A DNA stretch of 64,000 nt from Candidatus Gastranaerophilales bacterium (GCA_944324945.1 CALUYE010000001.1:434001-498000), one strand, 5' to 3'. Shown: positions 6,429 to 15,314, counted from the stretch's first letter. A program made the numbers and translations. Notes: generated by a model not told the origin, from the letters alone.

Positions 6429-8309
6429 ATGACAATTAAAAGAAAAATCATGCTAGGCAGCGCTTTAGCCTTTTGCTCACTTGCACTAAGCGTACCTATG
6501 ACATTTGCTGCATGTCCGGTTACAAGCGATTGCGGATGTGATAAAAAATCTGAAATAGTAACACCTGATAATGCAACATGTTCAAAATGCAAACAAGCAG
6601 ATTGTGCTTGTGAAAAGAAAGGATTGTTCCAAAAAAAATGCGATCCTTGCAAAACAAATGATGATTGCGGATGCCAAACAGGTGCTGCTGCTCCCTGTAT
6701 TGAATCAAAACCGCTAAATCAACAAACTTATGCATATCCTAATGCAATTTATTCAAATTCTAACTCGTCTCAGGTGGGGGAGATGAGAAATAACGCTAAA
6801 ATCAACGATTCGCTTCTTGTTCCTAACTATAGAGGCGTCCCTGTTGAATGCGGATGTCCTACGGGCGGTGCTGCCCCTGTCATTAATTCGGATGATTTAC
6901 CGACATACGAATGTAATGACGGGCCCGATATCAGCTCAACTACTCACATGAATGTAATTCAAGTTACAAAAGAACCTTTTGAAGCTCTTGGCTTCACCGG
7001 TGCTGCAGCTGATGTAGCTTCTCAACAGTATCCCGATGTTTATAACAGCTACTGGGCAAGCTGCGATATTAACCGCTTAACCGAACAATGTGTCTTGGAA
7101 GGATATCCTGACGGTTTATTTAAACCCAACAGAAAAGTATCGCGTGCTGAGATGGCAACAATGGTTGTTAAAGGATACAACCTTGATGCAACTTCGCCTT
7201 GCGATAATTTAACATTTAAAGATGTACCTAAAAACCACTGGGCGCATGACTTTATTTCAAAAGGTGTCGCTGAAGATATGATTGCGGGAAAATCAAATGA
7301 TATGTTCTATCCTAATGAAAATATCACTCGTGCCGAAGCATTAACAATAATGTCCAAGGGTATCAATTGTCCTATGGATGAAGCAAAAGCAAACGAAATC
7401 TTATCAAAATATAAAGACGGTGCTTCCGTTCCTTGCTGGGCAAGAGAATGTGTAGCTAAGGCCATTCAAAACGGTGCATTGAAAAATGAAAGAAATCAAG
7501 ACTTCATTCGTCCTAACGACAAAACAACCCGTGCTGAAGCAAGCTCAATGCTTCAAGGCGTCAGAGTTGCAGGCGGTTACGATAAGAGCTCTAAAACCTG
7601 CGCTCAAGACTTAGGCGGAAAAACATACATTGAAAGAGAAGCAAAAGTTGAAATTCCGACACTGCAATTAACAATGAATGATATAGTTAATGCAAAACAT
7701 GTTAACGTAGGCGAACAATTTGCCGCAACCACAACAAGTGAAATTACGATTGACGGCGTTGTATTCCCTTGCGGTTCAACCGTTAGAGGTAAGGTTGTAG
7801 AAGTAACAAGACCTTCTAAAAACTGCCCCGGCGCTTTAAGATTATCATTCAATGAAATTATCAACTGCAAAGGCTGCAAAGCTGCGCTTCCAAAACAAAT
7901 CTTAACTGCTCAGGTTCAAAGACAAAAAGAAATCAACCCGATTTTAAGACTTGTACAACTTCCTTTCACTTGGACGGGTACTTTAATCGGTACAGCAGGA
8001 AGAACAATCGGTGGTGCTGCAATAGGTATTTCAAATGCTGCTGAAAGCTTCCTTGATCAAACAGGTGTTGGTACATCAGAGCTTCTTGGTGCTAAATTTA
8101 AAGCAGCGGGAAGAAGCTATCAAGATGCTATCAAAACAGCATTCAAAGCCCCTGTTGACTTAACAAGAACCGCTCTATCAGGTACAATGGGCTTATTCCA
8201 AACAACAGGCGATGAATTTGCTTACCTAATCGACGGTTCAGGCATGCCAATTGCAAAAGTTAACCCGAAAGAAAAGATAACAATCGCTTTTGGCAAAAAA
8301 GTAAAATAA
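6429..8309 (+). CDS. Secreted SLH-domain protein with Cys-rich N-terminus
   Basis: 626 residues from ATG 6429, which follows a strong AAAGGAGG; an earlier in-frame ATG at 6408 precedes that site. A signal peptide ends near SVPMTFAA. A Cys-rich segment follows (about residues 26-90, repeated C-x-C and CGC patterns), then three S-layer homology domains (~200-390), each with a YPDV/FKDV start and a (T/S)RAE core. The C-terminal ~200 residues contain a beta-rich part (GVVFPCGSTVRGKVVEV) and Gly/Ala-rich helices, not an obvious porin barrel. SLH domains in diderms tether the outer membrane or S-layer to peptidoglycan polymers, so an abundant envelope-anchoring protein is likely. It ends at a strong terminator. 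Confidence 0.88.
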   Translation: MTIKRKIMLGSALAFCSLALSVPMTFAACPVTSDCGCDKKSEIVTPDNATCSKCKQADCACEKKGLFQKKCDPCKTNDDCGCQTGAAAPCIESKPLNQQTYAYPNAIYSNSNSSQVGEMRNNAKINDSLLVPNYRGVPVECGCPTGGAAPVINSDDLPTYECNDGPDISSTTHMNVIQVTKEPFEALGFTGAAADVASQQYPDVYNSYWASCDINRLTEQCVLEGYPDGLFKPNRKVSRAEMATMVVKGYNLDATSPCDNLTFKDVPKNHWAHDFISKGVAEDMIAGKSNDMFYPNENITRAEALTIMSKGINCPMDEAKANEILSKYKDGASVPCWARECVAKAIQNGALKNERNQDFIRPNDKTTRAEASSMLQGVRVAGGYDKSSKTCAQDLGGKTYIEREAKVEIPTLQLTMNDIVNAKHVNVGEQFAATTTSEITIDGVVFPCGSTVRGKVVEVTRPSKNCPGALRLSFNEIINCKGCKAALPKQILTAQVQRQKEINPILRLVQLPFTWTGTLIGTAGRTIGGAAIGISNAAESFLDQTGVGTSELLGAKFKAAGRSYQDAIKTAFKAPVDLTRTALSGTMGLFQTTGDEFAYLIDGSGMPIAKVNPKEKITIAFGKKVK

Positions 8310-8342
8310 AAAACCGGCATCTTCTCAATTTACGGTTTTTTG

Positions 8343-8371
8343 GGTTACGGATAACTTCCGTAACCTTTTTT
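8343..8371 (+). terminator. Intrinsic terminator after SLH gene
   Basis: GGTTACGGA (8343-8351) pairs with TCCGTAACC (8357-8365), followed by six T. A weaker AAACCG...CGGTTTTTT hairpin lies just before it. Confidence 0.88.
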
Positions 8372-8374
8372 CAT

Positions 8375-9118
8375 TTATTCTTTTTGAATTTTTTTATTCA
8401 GCCATTCGTCGGCTCTTTGGCCGTTGTATAATTTTCCGTCTGCTCTTATTCCGAAGGCAAAGGGGTCTTCGCCTTTGTTTATGCCGTCTATATCCATGCA
8501 AAAAATTTTATATATTCTGTCAAAACCGAATTCGTCTTTGTGTCTGCCGCCAAAATATCTGTCTTTATCCCAATCTTCTTCTTCTCTATCTTCCATATCT
8601 TCAAAATAATCTCCTCCCTTGATTCCAAAATGAACACCCGGGGCAGGGTCAAAATAAATAATTCCATCAGTTGTAACTATTTGTTCACTTGAATCGGAGG
8701 TTAATTTTTTACAAGATTCATCTATTAAAGGTTTTATATCGAGTCCATCAGCATCCCAAGAAGCAGTGTCAAAAGTTGCGTATGTATTTCCAAGACTTGT
8801 GTAGCTTGATGAACCTTCTTTCGGGCAATTTTTCTTTTTTGTTGTTATGATATCGGCAAATGATTCGCATAATTGTGAAGGGCTGTCAACCAATTCTCCT
8901 CCTGTTTTAATCCCTAAGTCGCCATCTTGATAATATTTATCTGATGAAACAAGTTCTTTAATTGCGGTTGAAAGAGTATTATATCCTTTTTTAAATTTCA
9001 TAACGTCTTCATTGGGAGAACTCTGAAATGCCACAGGTAAAAGTATCATAGTCAAAACACCAATGATTACAAGAACGATTAAAATTTCAGCTAAGGTAAA
9101 TGCGCTTTTTTTGCCCAT
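8375..9118 (-). CDS. Type IV prepilin-like / pseudopilin protein
   Basis: A 247-residue protein with a short leader MGKKSA, then FTLAEILIVLVIIGVLTMIL, the class III signal with cleavage expected between A and F and Glu at +5. The ectodomain (~210 residues) is acidic, has five Cys, and ends with short motifs typical of this group (DIDGINKGEDPFAFGIRADG), in which the Asp/Gly-rich stretch may bind Ca2+. It is exported by a type IV pilus or type II secretion-like machine, none of which is encoded nearby. ATG follows AAAAAGGAG. Divergent to an XRE gene, with a hairpin in the shared upstream region. Confidence 0.87.
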   Translation of the reverse strand: MGKKSAFTLAEILIVLVIIGVLTMILLPVAFQSSPNEDVMKFKKGYNTLSTAIKELVSSDKYYQDGDLGIKTGGELVDSPSQLCESFADIITTKKKNCPKEGSSSYTSLGNTYATFDTASWDADGLDIKPLIDESCKKLTSDSSEQIVTTDGIIYFDPAPGVHFGIKGGDYFEDMEDREEEDWDKDRYFGGRHKDEFGFDRIYKIFCMDIDGINKGEDPFAFGIRADGKLYNGQRADEWLNKKIQKE

Positions 9119-9146
9119 GTGTGTATTCTCCTTTTTAATTTTTAAA

Positions 9147-9168
9147 TTAGGCTGCCACAGCAGCCTAA
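9147..9168. promoter_or_regulatory. Perfect inverted repeat between divergent pseudopilin and XRE genes
   Basis: TTAGGCTGC-CACA-GCAGCCTAA forms 9-bp perfect arms. It lies in the upstream region of both genes, so it is not a conventional terminator of either. It may be an operator, or a 5'-UTR hairpin of the pseudopilin mRNA. Confidence 0.5.
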
Positions 9169-9198
9169 TAAAATTAATTTAACACTAGGATAAAATAT

Positions 9199-9474
9199 AT
9201 GCAAGCGGATTTTAAAAATAATAAAATTAAACTGATAAACACCATAGGCAAAATTATTAAAGCAAAAAGAATTGCCTTGAATAAAACAATTTATTTAATT
9301 TCTGCCGAAAGCTCAATGTCTAAATCTACATGGAGAGAAGCAGAACTCGGATTATGTAATGATATTAACCTTACAACGTTGTGCAAAATATCCGAAGGGT
9401 TAAATATTAAACCGGGGGATTTAATTAATGAAGTATATAATAAACTGGGCAAGGATTTTACGTTAATTGATTAA
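9199..9474 (+). CDS. Small XRE-family HTH regulator
   Basis: 91 residues. A Cro/C1-type fold is visible from about residue 14 (TIGKIIKAKRIALNKTIYLIS), a recognition helix near SMSKSTWREAELG, and a final helix LTTLCKISEGLNIKPGDLI. AGGAT precedes the ATG. It is divergent from the pseudopilin gene, repeating the pattern at 1.4 kb where an XRE regulator is paired with prepilin genes. Confidence 0.85.
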   Translation: MQADFKNNKIKLINTIGKIIKAKRIALNKTIYLISAESSMSKSTWREAELGLCNDINLTTLCKISEGLNIKPGDLINEVYNKLGKDFTLID

Positions 9475-9547
9475 CTGATTTAACAAAAAATTATGTTTTT
9501 GGTATTTTTATATATGGCGCAAGTTGTTAGGATATAAAATAAGTTAA

Positions 9548-10258
9548 ATGAAAATTGCAAAAATAGACGGATATAAAAATCCATATCATAAAAGTTTTAA
9601 TTTTAAAAATAATAAAAATATAAACACCAAAAAAGAAGTTTCCTTCAAAGGGCTTGATATTTTAGCGCTTGAAAATATGGCATCAATTAAAAAACAGAAG
9701 ATGTCCGTTGATGAATTTAAAAAAGAAGGCGAATTTATAGATGCTAAAGCAATGTATAAAGATAAACCCTATAATGGTATTATGATTGCGGAAAATAAAG
9801 ACGGTATTTTTGAGCTTGAATATAAAAAAGGGGAATTAAAATCGTCTACATTCTTTTCAAAATATGAACTTTCCCCTGAGGCGCAGCTTATAACACCTCA
9901 AAGAAAAAGGGCGACAAGTAAAAAAGTTTATATAAATAAACCTGATGAAAAAATTATTGAAAAATATAATATTGCAACAAATAGGCTTCAAGACGGTTTA
10001 TGTTTGAGCGAAACAACCATAATAAGACCAAGTGAAATCATAAATGAAAAGCAAGGATTATATGAGCCGACAGTTCGAATTGCACAAAAACAAGAAGACG
10101 GAAATTGGAAAACAATTTTAAGTGAAGCCTTTATAGGAAGCGGTTTTCAAGTTTACAGATTTACTATTGATGTAAATAACAATAAAATAATTGAGAAAAA
10201 ATCTCTTGGCGTGAAAATTCCTAATTTATACTCCGAGCCTTATTATACCATTCCTTAG
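9548..10258 (+). CDS. Unknown protein with N-terminal SFKG motif
   Basis: 236 residues, soluble, Lys-rich, no signal peptide. The N-terminal 30 residues are Asn/Lys-rich and end in VSFKGL (SFKG at 32-35). The rest suggests a mixed alpha/beta domain with short strands (KPYNGIMIAENKDGIFELEY). No known domain recognised. Start: TAAAAT ends 7 nt before the ATG and no Shine-Dalgarno is seen, so the mRNA may be leaderless. It ends 2 bases from the convergent recG stop. Confidence 0.65.
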   Translation: MKIAKIDGYKNPYHKSFNFKNNKNINTKKEVSFKGLDILALENMASIKKQKMSVDEFKKEGEFIDAKAMYKDKPYNGIMIAENKDGIFELEYKKGELKSSTFFSKYELSPEAQLITPQRKRATSKKVYINKPDEKIIEKYNIATNRLQDGLCLSETTIIRPSEIINEKQGLYEPTVRIAQKQEDGNWKTILSEAFIGSGFQVYRFTIDVNNNKIIEKKSLGVKIPNLYSEPYYTIP

Positions 10259-10260
10259 AA

Positions 10261-12651
10261 TTATCCTCTAAACATGTTGTAGCTTGAAGCTTCGTTTTTT
10301 AAAAGCGGATAGTCGTCTATATTCTTATTCTGAACAAAATCAAAAGCTTCTTTTCGCGCAAGCTCCAGTATTTCGCTGTCGTTAATTAAATCAGCAATTT
10401 TAAAATCAGGAAGACCTGATTGTTTAACTCCCAAAAACTCCCCGGGACCTCTAAGATTTAAATCATGTTGCGAAATTATAAAACCGTTATTTGTTTTTGT
10501 CATAATATCGAGCTTTTTCCTAACTTCAATTGAAGGGCTTTGATTTATTAAAAAACAGTATGATTGATTTTCGCTCCTTCCAACTCTTCCTCTTAGCTGG
10601 TGAAGCTGCGATAAGCCGAATCGTTCGGCATTTTCAATAACAATAACCGTGGCATTAGGATTATCCACCCCGACTTCAACAACCGTTGTTGCAACTAAAA
10701 TATCGTATTTTTGATTTTTAAAATCATTCATAACCTCGTCTTTTTCATCGGGACTCATTTTCCCGTGCAAAAGCCCCACGCGATAGCCGCTGAATTCTCC
10801 CTCTCTTAATTTTTGAGCTTCGATTGTTGCGGCTTTAGCGCTCAATGTTTCCGATTCTTCAATCAAAGGATAGACGATATAGGCTTGATGTTTGAAAAAA
10901 ATCTCTTTTTTAATTAAATCATACGCTTTTTTTCTTTCCTGAATTCCCCCCAGAGAAGTGATTACAGGCTTTCTGTTTTTCGGGAGTTCATCTATTGTTG
11001 TAATATCCAGGTCGCCATGGAGTGTTAAAGCAAGGGTTCTCGGGATTGGAGTTGCTGTCATATTAAGCATTTGAGGCATTTTACCTTTGTTTAAAAGCGC
11101 ACTTCGTTGTTTAACGCCGAATCTGTGCTGTTCATCTATTACAATTACTCCGAGGTTATTAAATTCAACTCCTTCCTGGATTAGCGCATGGGTTCCTACC
11201 GCAACATGGATTTGTCCGTTTTTTAAATTTAGATTCATTTCTCGTTTTATTTTAGCGCTGTTTTTGCCGCTGAAAAGCCCTACACTAAGCCCCAGTGGCG
11301 TTAGCCAGGAAGAAAAATTTTTAAAATGTTGTATTGCTAAAATCTCGGTAGGCGCCATAATCGCCCCTTGGTATCCGTTTTCAATAGCGCACAAAAGACA
11401 AACACAGGCAACAACGGTTTTACCCGAACCAACATCTCCTTGAAGAAGTCTTTGCATGGGAATTTTTGAATTTAAATCTTTTAAGATTTCGTCTATGGCG
11501 TGTTTTTGCCCGTTTGTTAATTCAAAAGGAAGATTTTTTATAAACCTGTCAACAAGTCCGCCTTTTTTAATTTCGAGTTTGATTGATTCACTATTTGAAA
11601 CCTTTTTCCTCAAAAGCGCAAGATTTAATTGCATTGAGAACAATTCTTCAAAAGCAAGCCTTGTTCTTGCGCGCTCGATTTCTTCTTTTGTATTGGGATT
11701 GTGGATATCAATTAAGGCCTGTTTTTTTTCTATATAATTTAATTTTTTTAAAATCTCATCGGGCAACGGATCATATATCTTATCTTGAAATTTTGAAAGA
11801 GCATTGTTTATTGCGTTTTTCAGGATTTTTGAATTTAACCCTTCAACAAGAGAATAAACGGGAATTATCTTATTTTGGCCGTAATCAATATCTGAATTTT
11901 CGCTCAGAACCTGAATTTGAGGTTTATCAATAGTTGTTGTTGAACTGTAGCTGTCAAATTTTACCTTACCTAAAACCATAACCATGGAATTTATAGGATA
12001 CATTGTTTTATAATGTTCTATTAATTTTCGGTTATTTGTTTTTAAAAATAAGTTAACGGGAATCATACCCGTTGAATCTTTAATATATATCGTAAATATG
12101 GTAAGTTTTTTAGGGGTTGTATAGTGTTTAATTCCTGAAATTATACCATAGAGCGTAACTTGCTGCCCAAGGGTTAGATTTTTAATTTTTGTACATCCGA
12201 TATAGTCAATATATTTTTTGGGATAGTATTCAATTAAATCTTTAACTTTAAAAATATTCATTTTATTGAATATTTTGGCAAGTTTAGGCCCTACGCCTTT
12301 AACAAAAGCAACATCGATTTCTTCAATTTCTTCTTGAAATTCCTTTTTTTCTTTCGATTCTTCTTTTTCTTTCGGTTTAATTAATTTTCTTAATCTTGCA
12401 AATGTTTCAAGGGTTTTTTCTATTGTTTTTTTGCGGTTAAAAATATCATCCGTCCTGTACTGCTCAAAAAGAGTTATCAGGGAAGCTATATTTTGCTTTT
12501 CGGTTTTATTTATTTTTTTTAAAACTTCATACAAAATACCAACCATAAATTTTGAAAAATTTGTTTTTCTCCCGTCAAAATCTATGTATTGATATTTTAT
12601 CTCAAGCGTTGTTGCCGTTTTTATTTTTTCATATATTTCATCAAAATTCAA
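10261..12651 (-). CDS. recG: ATP-dependent DNA helicase RecG
   Basis: A 796-residue protein. A lineage-specific N-terminal extension (~120 residues) precedes the wedge/OB domain (VKGVGPKLAKIFNKM, DLIEYYPKKYIDY). Helicase lobe 1 has GDVGSGKT (Walker A) and DEQHRFG (DEQH box); lobe 2 has TATPIPRTLAL, ATTVVEVGVD and QLRGRVGRS. RecG drives fork reversal and branch migration. The length is about 100 more than E. coli RecG owing to the N-terminus. The frame begins at TTG (12651), 11 bases after the adenylate cyclase stop, with AAGG upstream, so it is probably co-transcribed with that gene. Confidence 0.96.
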   Translation of the reverse strand: MNFDEIYEKIKTATTLEIKYQYIDFDGRKTNFSKFMVGILYEVLKKINKTEKQNIASLITLFEQYRTDDIFNRKKTIEKTLETFARLRKLIKPKEKEESKEKKEFQEEIEEIDVAFVKGVGPKLAKIFNKMNIFKVKDLIEYYPKKYIDYIGCTKIKNLTLGQQVTLYGIISGIKHYTTPKKLTIFTIYIKDSTGMIPVNLFLKTNNRKLIEHYKTMYPINSMVMVLGKVKFDSYSSTTTIDKPQIQVLSENSDIDYGQNKIIPVYSLVEGLNSKILKNAINNALSKFQDKIYDPLPDEILKKLNYIEKKQALIDIHNPNTKEEIERARTRLAFEELFSMQLNLALLRKKVSNSESIKLEIKKGGLVDRFIKNLPFELTNGQKHAIDEILKDLNSKIPMQRLLQGDVGSGKTVVACVCLLCAIENGYQGAIMAPTEILAIQHFKNFSSWLTPLGLSVGLFSGKNSAKIKREMNLNLKNGQIHVAVGTHALIQEGVEFNNLGVIVIDEQHRFGVKQRSALLNKGKMPQMLNMTATPIPRTLALTLHGDLDITTIDELPKNRKPVITSLGGIQERKKAYDLIKKEIFFKHQAYIVYPLIEESETLSAKAATIEAQKLREGEFSGYRVGLLHGKMSPDEKDEVMNDFKNQKYDILVATTVVEVGVDNPNATVIVIENAERFGLSQLHQLRGRVGRSENQSYCFLINQSPSIEVRKKLDIMTKTNNGFIISQHDLNLRGPGEFLGVKQSGLPDFKIADLINDSEILELARKEAFDFVQNKNIDDYPLLKNEASSYNMFRG

Positions 12652-12662
12652 AACCCTAAACC

Positions 12663-13511
12663 TTATTTAGCAAGCCTTACAACCTCATAAAGGTTAATTT
12701 TATTTGCTTTTCCTCTTATAGAAACATTATTAATCGTTATTACATCTATATTTGATTTTACTCTGTCATAAGTTTCTTCACTTATTAAAAAATTGGTTTT
12801 ATAAACTTTATTATAATTTTCAATTCTGCTTGCAGTATTAACGGTATCACCTATGACGGTATATTCAAACCTTTCTTTTGAACCGATATTGCCTATAAAA
12901 GCATCGCCCGATGAAATTCCTATGCCGATTTCAATTTTTGGCTTTCCTTCATCCATCCATTTTTCCTGAAGATGTTTAACTTTTTTAAGCATTTTATCCG
13001 CACACCTGACAGCATCAAGCGCATGGTTGGATGTTTTTTTGGGTTCGCCAAAAATTGCCAAAATCGCATCTCCCATAAATTTATTTAAAATTCCGTTATT
13101 TTCTTCAATTACGGGAACAAGCGCACTGAAATATTCATTTAAAATTTTTGTTGTCGTTTTTACATCCATTTTTTCTGAAATCGAAGTAAAATTCCTTATA
13201 TCCGCAAACAAAACCGTAATATCCGTTCTCTTGCCTCCAAGAGAAATGTTATCAATATTTTTAACAACATTTTTCATAACATCATAAGAAAGATACCTGC
13301 CAAGCGCCTTTTGCATCTTTGTTTTTCCCGTGTTTTCAATCAAATATTTATAAGAATACACACAAATTAGCGCAAATATCATTACGCATAAAAAAATTAA
13401 AAAATAATGCGATTCCAATTTTAAAAAATCAAGAACAGGTATTGTTATAAGCGCAAAAACGAATATAAACATCAAAAATATAAACTTGTTCTTTCTCTTC
13501 TTTAATCCCAT
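12663..13511 (-). CDS. Membrane-bound class III adenylate cyclase
   Basis: 282 residues from ATG 13511; an in-frame GTG at 13559 lies inside the upstream gene's terminator. Two transmembrane helices occupy about residues 9-58, followed by a signalling helix (MQKALGRYLSYDVMKNVV) and a class III cyclase domain. FADIRNFT carries the first metal Asp, FMGDAILAIFG the second, Lys in LNKFMGD the adenine-contact position, and YTVIGDTVNTASRIE the Asp and the Asn/Arg transition-state residues. All catalytic positions appear intact, predicting ATP to cAMP. TACAAT lies 6 nt before the ATG (apparent leaderless start). Followed by recG. Confidence 0.9.
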   Translation of the reverse strand: MGLKKRKNKFIFLMFIFVFALITIPVLDFLKLESHYFLIFLCVMIFALICVYSYKYLIENTGKTKMQKALGRYLSYDVMKNVVKNIDNISLGGKRTDITVLFADIRNFTSISEKMDVKTTTKILNEYFSALVPVIEENNGILNKFMGDAILAIFGEPKKTSNHALDAVRCADKMLKKVKHLQEKWMDEGKPKIEIGIGISSGDAFIGNIGSKERFEYTVIGDTVNTASRIENYNKVYKTNFLISEETYDRVKSNIDVITINNVSIRGKANKINLYEVVRLAK

Positions 13512-13530
13512 AACACTATTGTATAATATT

Positions 13531-13568
13531 TCGGGAAAAATAAAAGCGGATATTTTCACATCCGCCTT
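13531..13568 (-). terminator. Terminator of the response-regulator gene
   Basis: On the minus strand GCGGAT, loop GTGAAAAT, ATCCGC is followed by TTTTATTTTT, directly after the stop of the gene at 13593 and before the cyclase start. Confidence 0.82.
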
Positions 13569-13592
13569 TATCCCGAGTTTGCAGCATTTATG

Positions 13593-14291
13593 CTATACGG
13601 AAACCAATCCTTCCTTTATAGCTTTAACTGCCGCTTGTACTCTGTCATCAACGCAGAGCTTTTGTAAGATGGAGCATACATGTGCTTTTGCTGTGTGCAC
13701 TGAAACAATTAATTCCTGCGCAATTTGCGTATTTGACTTTCCTTGTACCAATAGCTTTAAAACCTCGTTTTCCCTTTCGGTTAACTTTGTTTTTGATTCA
13801 CCCGAAGAACTGACACCTGCGATTTCAGTGTTTTCGGGTTTGGGGAAAAATTTAAGAGCAAGATGTGCAATGTTTGAATCAAGCCAGCAAGCGCCTTTTG
13901 CAACATTTTTAATTACGTTTGATAACGTAACAGGGTCAATGTCTTTTAAACAATAACCGCTTGCACCGCATCCTAAAGACGCTATAACTTCTTCTTCTCT
14001 ATCATGGGAGGTCAGGATGATTATTTTGGTATCGGGTGAAATCATTTTAACCTTTTGAGTTGCTTCAAGCCCGTTTATGCCCGGTAATCCCAAATCCATC
14101 AAAACAACATCGGGTTTTTCTTTTTTTATTATTTCAAGCCCGACTTCGGCATTTTGCGCCTCCGCTATTACGTTGATGTTTTCAATCTCATTTAGAGCAT
14201 ATCTTAACCCGACCCTCGTTAACTTATAATCCTCAACTATAACAACCTTAATCTCTTTTGCCGTCATATTAACAGCCGCTTGCTGACACAT
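13593..14291 (-). CDS. NarL/FixJ-family response regulator
   Basis: A 232-residue protein. The receiver domain (~10-130) has VVIVEDY (acidic pocket), phospho-acceptor Asp in VVLMDLGLPGING, Thr/Ser switch in IIILTSHD and Lys in YCLKDI. A linker precedes a LuxR-type HTH (~165-230: LTERENEVLKLLVQGKSNTQIA, VSVHTAKAHVCSIL). It is expected to bind DNA as a dimer after phosphorylation. ATG 14291 follows AAAGGACG. No kinase is adjacent; a sensorless kinase lies at 45612. A 19-bp operator-like motif at 14405 is shared with the next gene upstream. Confidence 0.94.
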   Translation of the reverse strand: MCQQAAVNMTAKEIKVVIVEDYKLTRVGLRYALNEIENINVIAEAQNAEVGLEIIKKEKPDVVLMDLGLPGINGLEATQKVKMISPDTKIIILTSHDREEEVIASLGCGASGYCLKDIDPVTLSNVIKNVAKGACWLDSNIAHLALKFFPKPENTEIAGVSSSGESKTKLTERENEVLKLLVQGKSNTQIAQELIVSVHTAKAHVCSILQKLCVDDRVQAAVKAIKEGLVSV

Positions 14292-14404
14292 TTAAACGTC
14301 CTTTCTTTTATATCGTTCGTATTCCATGGAAGGCTTTAATTAACTATGGATTAATACTAACTTACACATAATTTTTACATAATTAGCCTAATGTCTATAA
14401 ACCA

Positions 14405-14423
14405 CATTACCCGGTCGGGCTAT
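14405..14423. promoter_or_regulatory. Operator-like motif upstream of response regulator
   Basis: CATTACCCGGTCGGGCTAT. It shares both ends (CATTACCCG-N5-GCTAT, same length) with the site at 15121. Located about 115-130 bp upstream of the NarL-type gene. LuxR-type regulators often bind short inverted half-sites such as TACCC/GGGTA, so autoregulation is plausible. Confidence 0.45.
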
Positions 14424-14433
14424 TTAAAGGTTG

Positions 14434-14464
14434 TAAAATAAAAAGTGTGCATAGCGCACACTTT
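14434..14464 (-). terminator. Terminator of the Cys-rich Spy-like gene
   Basis: AAAGTGTGC (14442-14450) pairs with GCACACTTT (14456-14464). On the minus strand it is followed by a T-rich tract, just after the stop at 14472. Confidence 0.85.
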
Positions 14465-14471
14465 CAATTTT

Positions 14472-15068
14472 TTATTTAGAACAACAATCGCAACAAGGAA
14501 GTTTATGAACAGTGGAGTATTTGAATATTTTTTTCATTTTTCTTTTTTCCTGACGTTGGAATGTGCGTAAATATCCGTATTGATCCTTGCATAGTAATTC
14601 TTTTACGTCATTTCTGAATGTTTTACATCTTTCTTTAACATCTTTTTTAATTTCTTTTAAGACTGATGCTTCTTCTTTATAACAATCGTTATCACATTCA
14701 ATCATTTCAAGAACCTTATTTTTTTGTGCCCTGTATCTTGAATGGTAAACTTCCATATCGGCTTTAAAGTTTTTATATAATGTATCAATGCAGGTTTCTT
14801 GTTGGGCGGTTAAGCACAAAGCTTTTTTTAATTTTATAAATTGTTTATCAAAGTAACATTGATTATATGTGCAATATTCATCATCATCTATATCGCATTT
14901 ATCAACCTTTTTGGTTTCACAAGGATTTTTATCGCAGGGAGAGCACTCTTTTAATTGTTTTTCACATTTGCAATCAGGAGTTTTAGGCATCTTGCATTCA
15001 TCGCACGCTGCAAAACTGATTGAAGTTAATAAAGATAAAGCTAAAAAAGAAAATAACAATTTTTTCAT
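14472..15068 (-). CDS. Secreted Cys-rich helical protein (Spy/CpxP-like layout)
   Basis: 198 residues from ATG 15068, which follows GAAAGG. A signal peptide ends SISFAA. A Cys-rich N-terminal segment (CDECKMPKTPDCKCEKQLKEC and on) resembles that of the SLH protein at 6429. A long helical domain (about residues 70-185) follows, with LTAQQETCIDTLYKNFKADMEVYHSRYR, a heptad-like pattern seen in Spy/CpxP periplasmic proteins (LTxxQ motif), and it ends CCDCCSK. It could be a metal- or thiol-stress periplasmic chaperone; this is inferred from the LTAQQ helix and Cys content only. The operator-like motif at 15121 lies in its promoter region. Confidence 0.72.
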   Translation of the reverse strand: MKKLLFSFLALSLLTSISFAACDECKMPKTPDCKCEKQLKECSPCDKNPCETKKVDKCDIDDDEYCTYNQCYFDKQFIKLKKALCLTAQQETCIDTLYKNFKADMEVYHSRYRAQKNKVLEMIECDNDCYKEEASVLKEIKKDVKERCKTFRNDVKELLCKDQYGYLRTFQRQEKRKMKKIFKYSTVHKLPCCDCCSK

Positions 15069-15120
15069 AAATGACCTTTCAAAAACTATATTTAAAAGAT
15101 AAATCATAAATGCTTTATTA

Positions 15121-15139
15121 CATTACCCGATTTTGCTAT
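15121..15139. promoter_or_regulatory. Operator-like motif upstream of Spy-like gene
   Basis: CATTACCCGATTTTGCTAT, 53-71 bp upstream of the start at 15068. It matches the site at 14405 at 14 of 19 positions, with identical ends. Confidence 0.45.
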
Positions 15140-15241
15140 CTTTTTTTAATTTTTGTAAAAAAGTATTTGACGTAAAAATTTGTTCTTGTTATATTAAATA
15201 AGCAACAGAAGACAGCACTTATTGAAAATTTAATTTAATTT

Positions 15242-15314
15242 GCGTCTGTAGCTCAGCAGGTAGAGCACTCCCCTTTTAAGGGATAGGTCGCGCGTTCGAA
15301 TCGCGCCAGACGCA
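15242..15314 (+). tRNA. tRNA-Lys (TTT)
   Basis: A cloverleaf can be drawn: acceptor GCGTCTG/CAGACGC, D arm GCTC/GAGC, anticodon loop CTTTTAA (anticodon TTT), and T arm GCGCG-TTCGAAT-CGCGC. The discriminator is A and no CCA is encoded. The outermost anticodon-stem pair looks mismatched (C-T). Confidence 0.93.

Noticed and set aside
13511-13559. Upstream GTG start for the adenylate cyclase
   Set aside because: It falls in the hairpin that terminates the upstream gene; TACAAT with ATG 13511 is more consistent.
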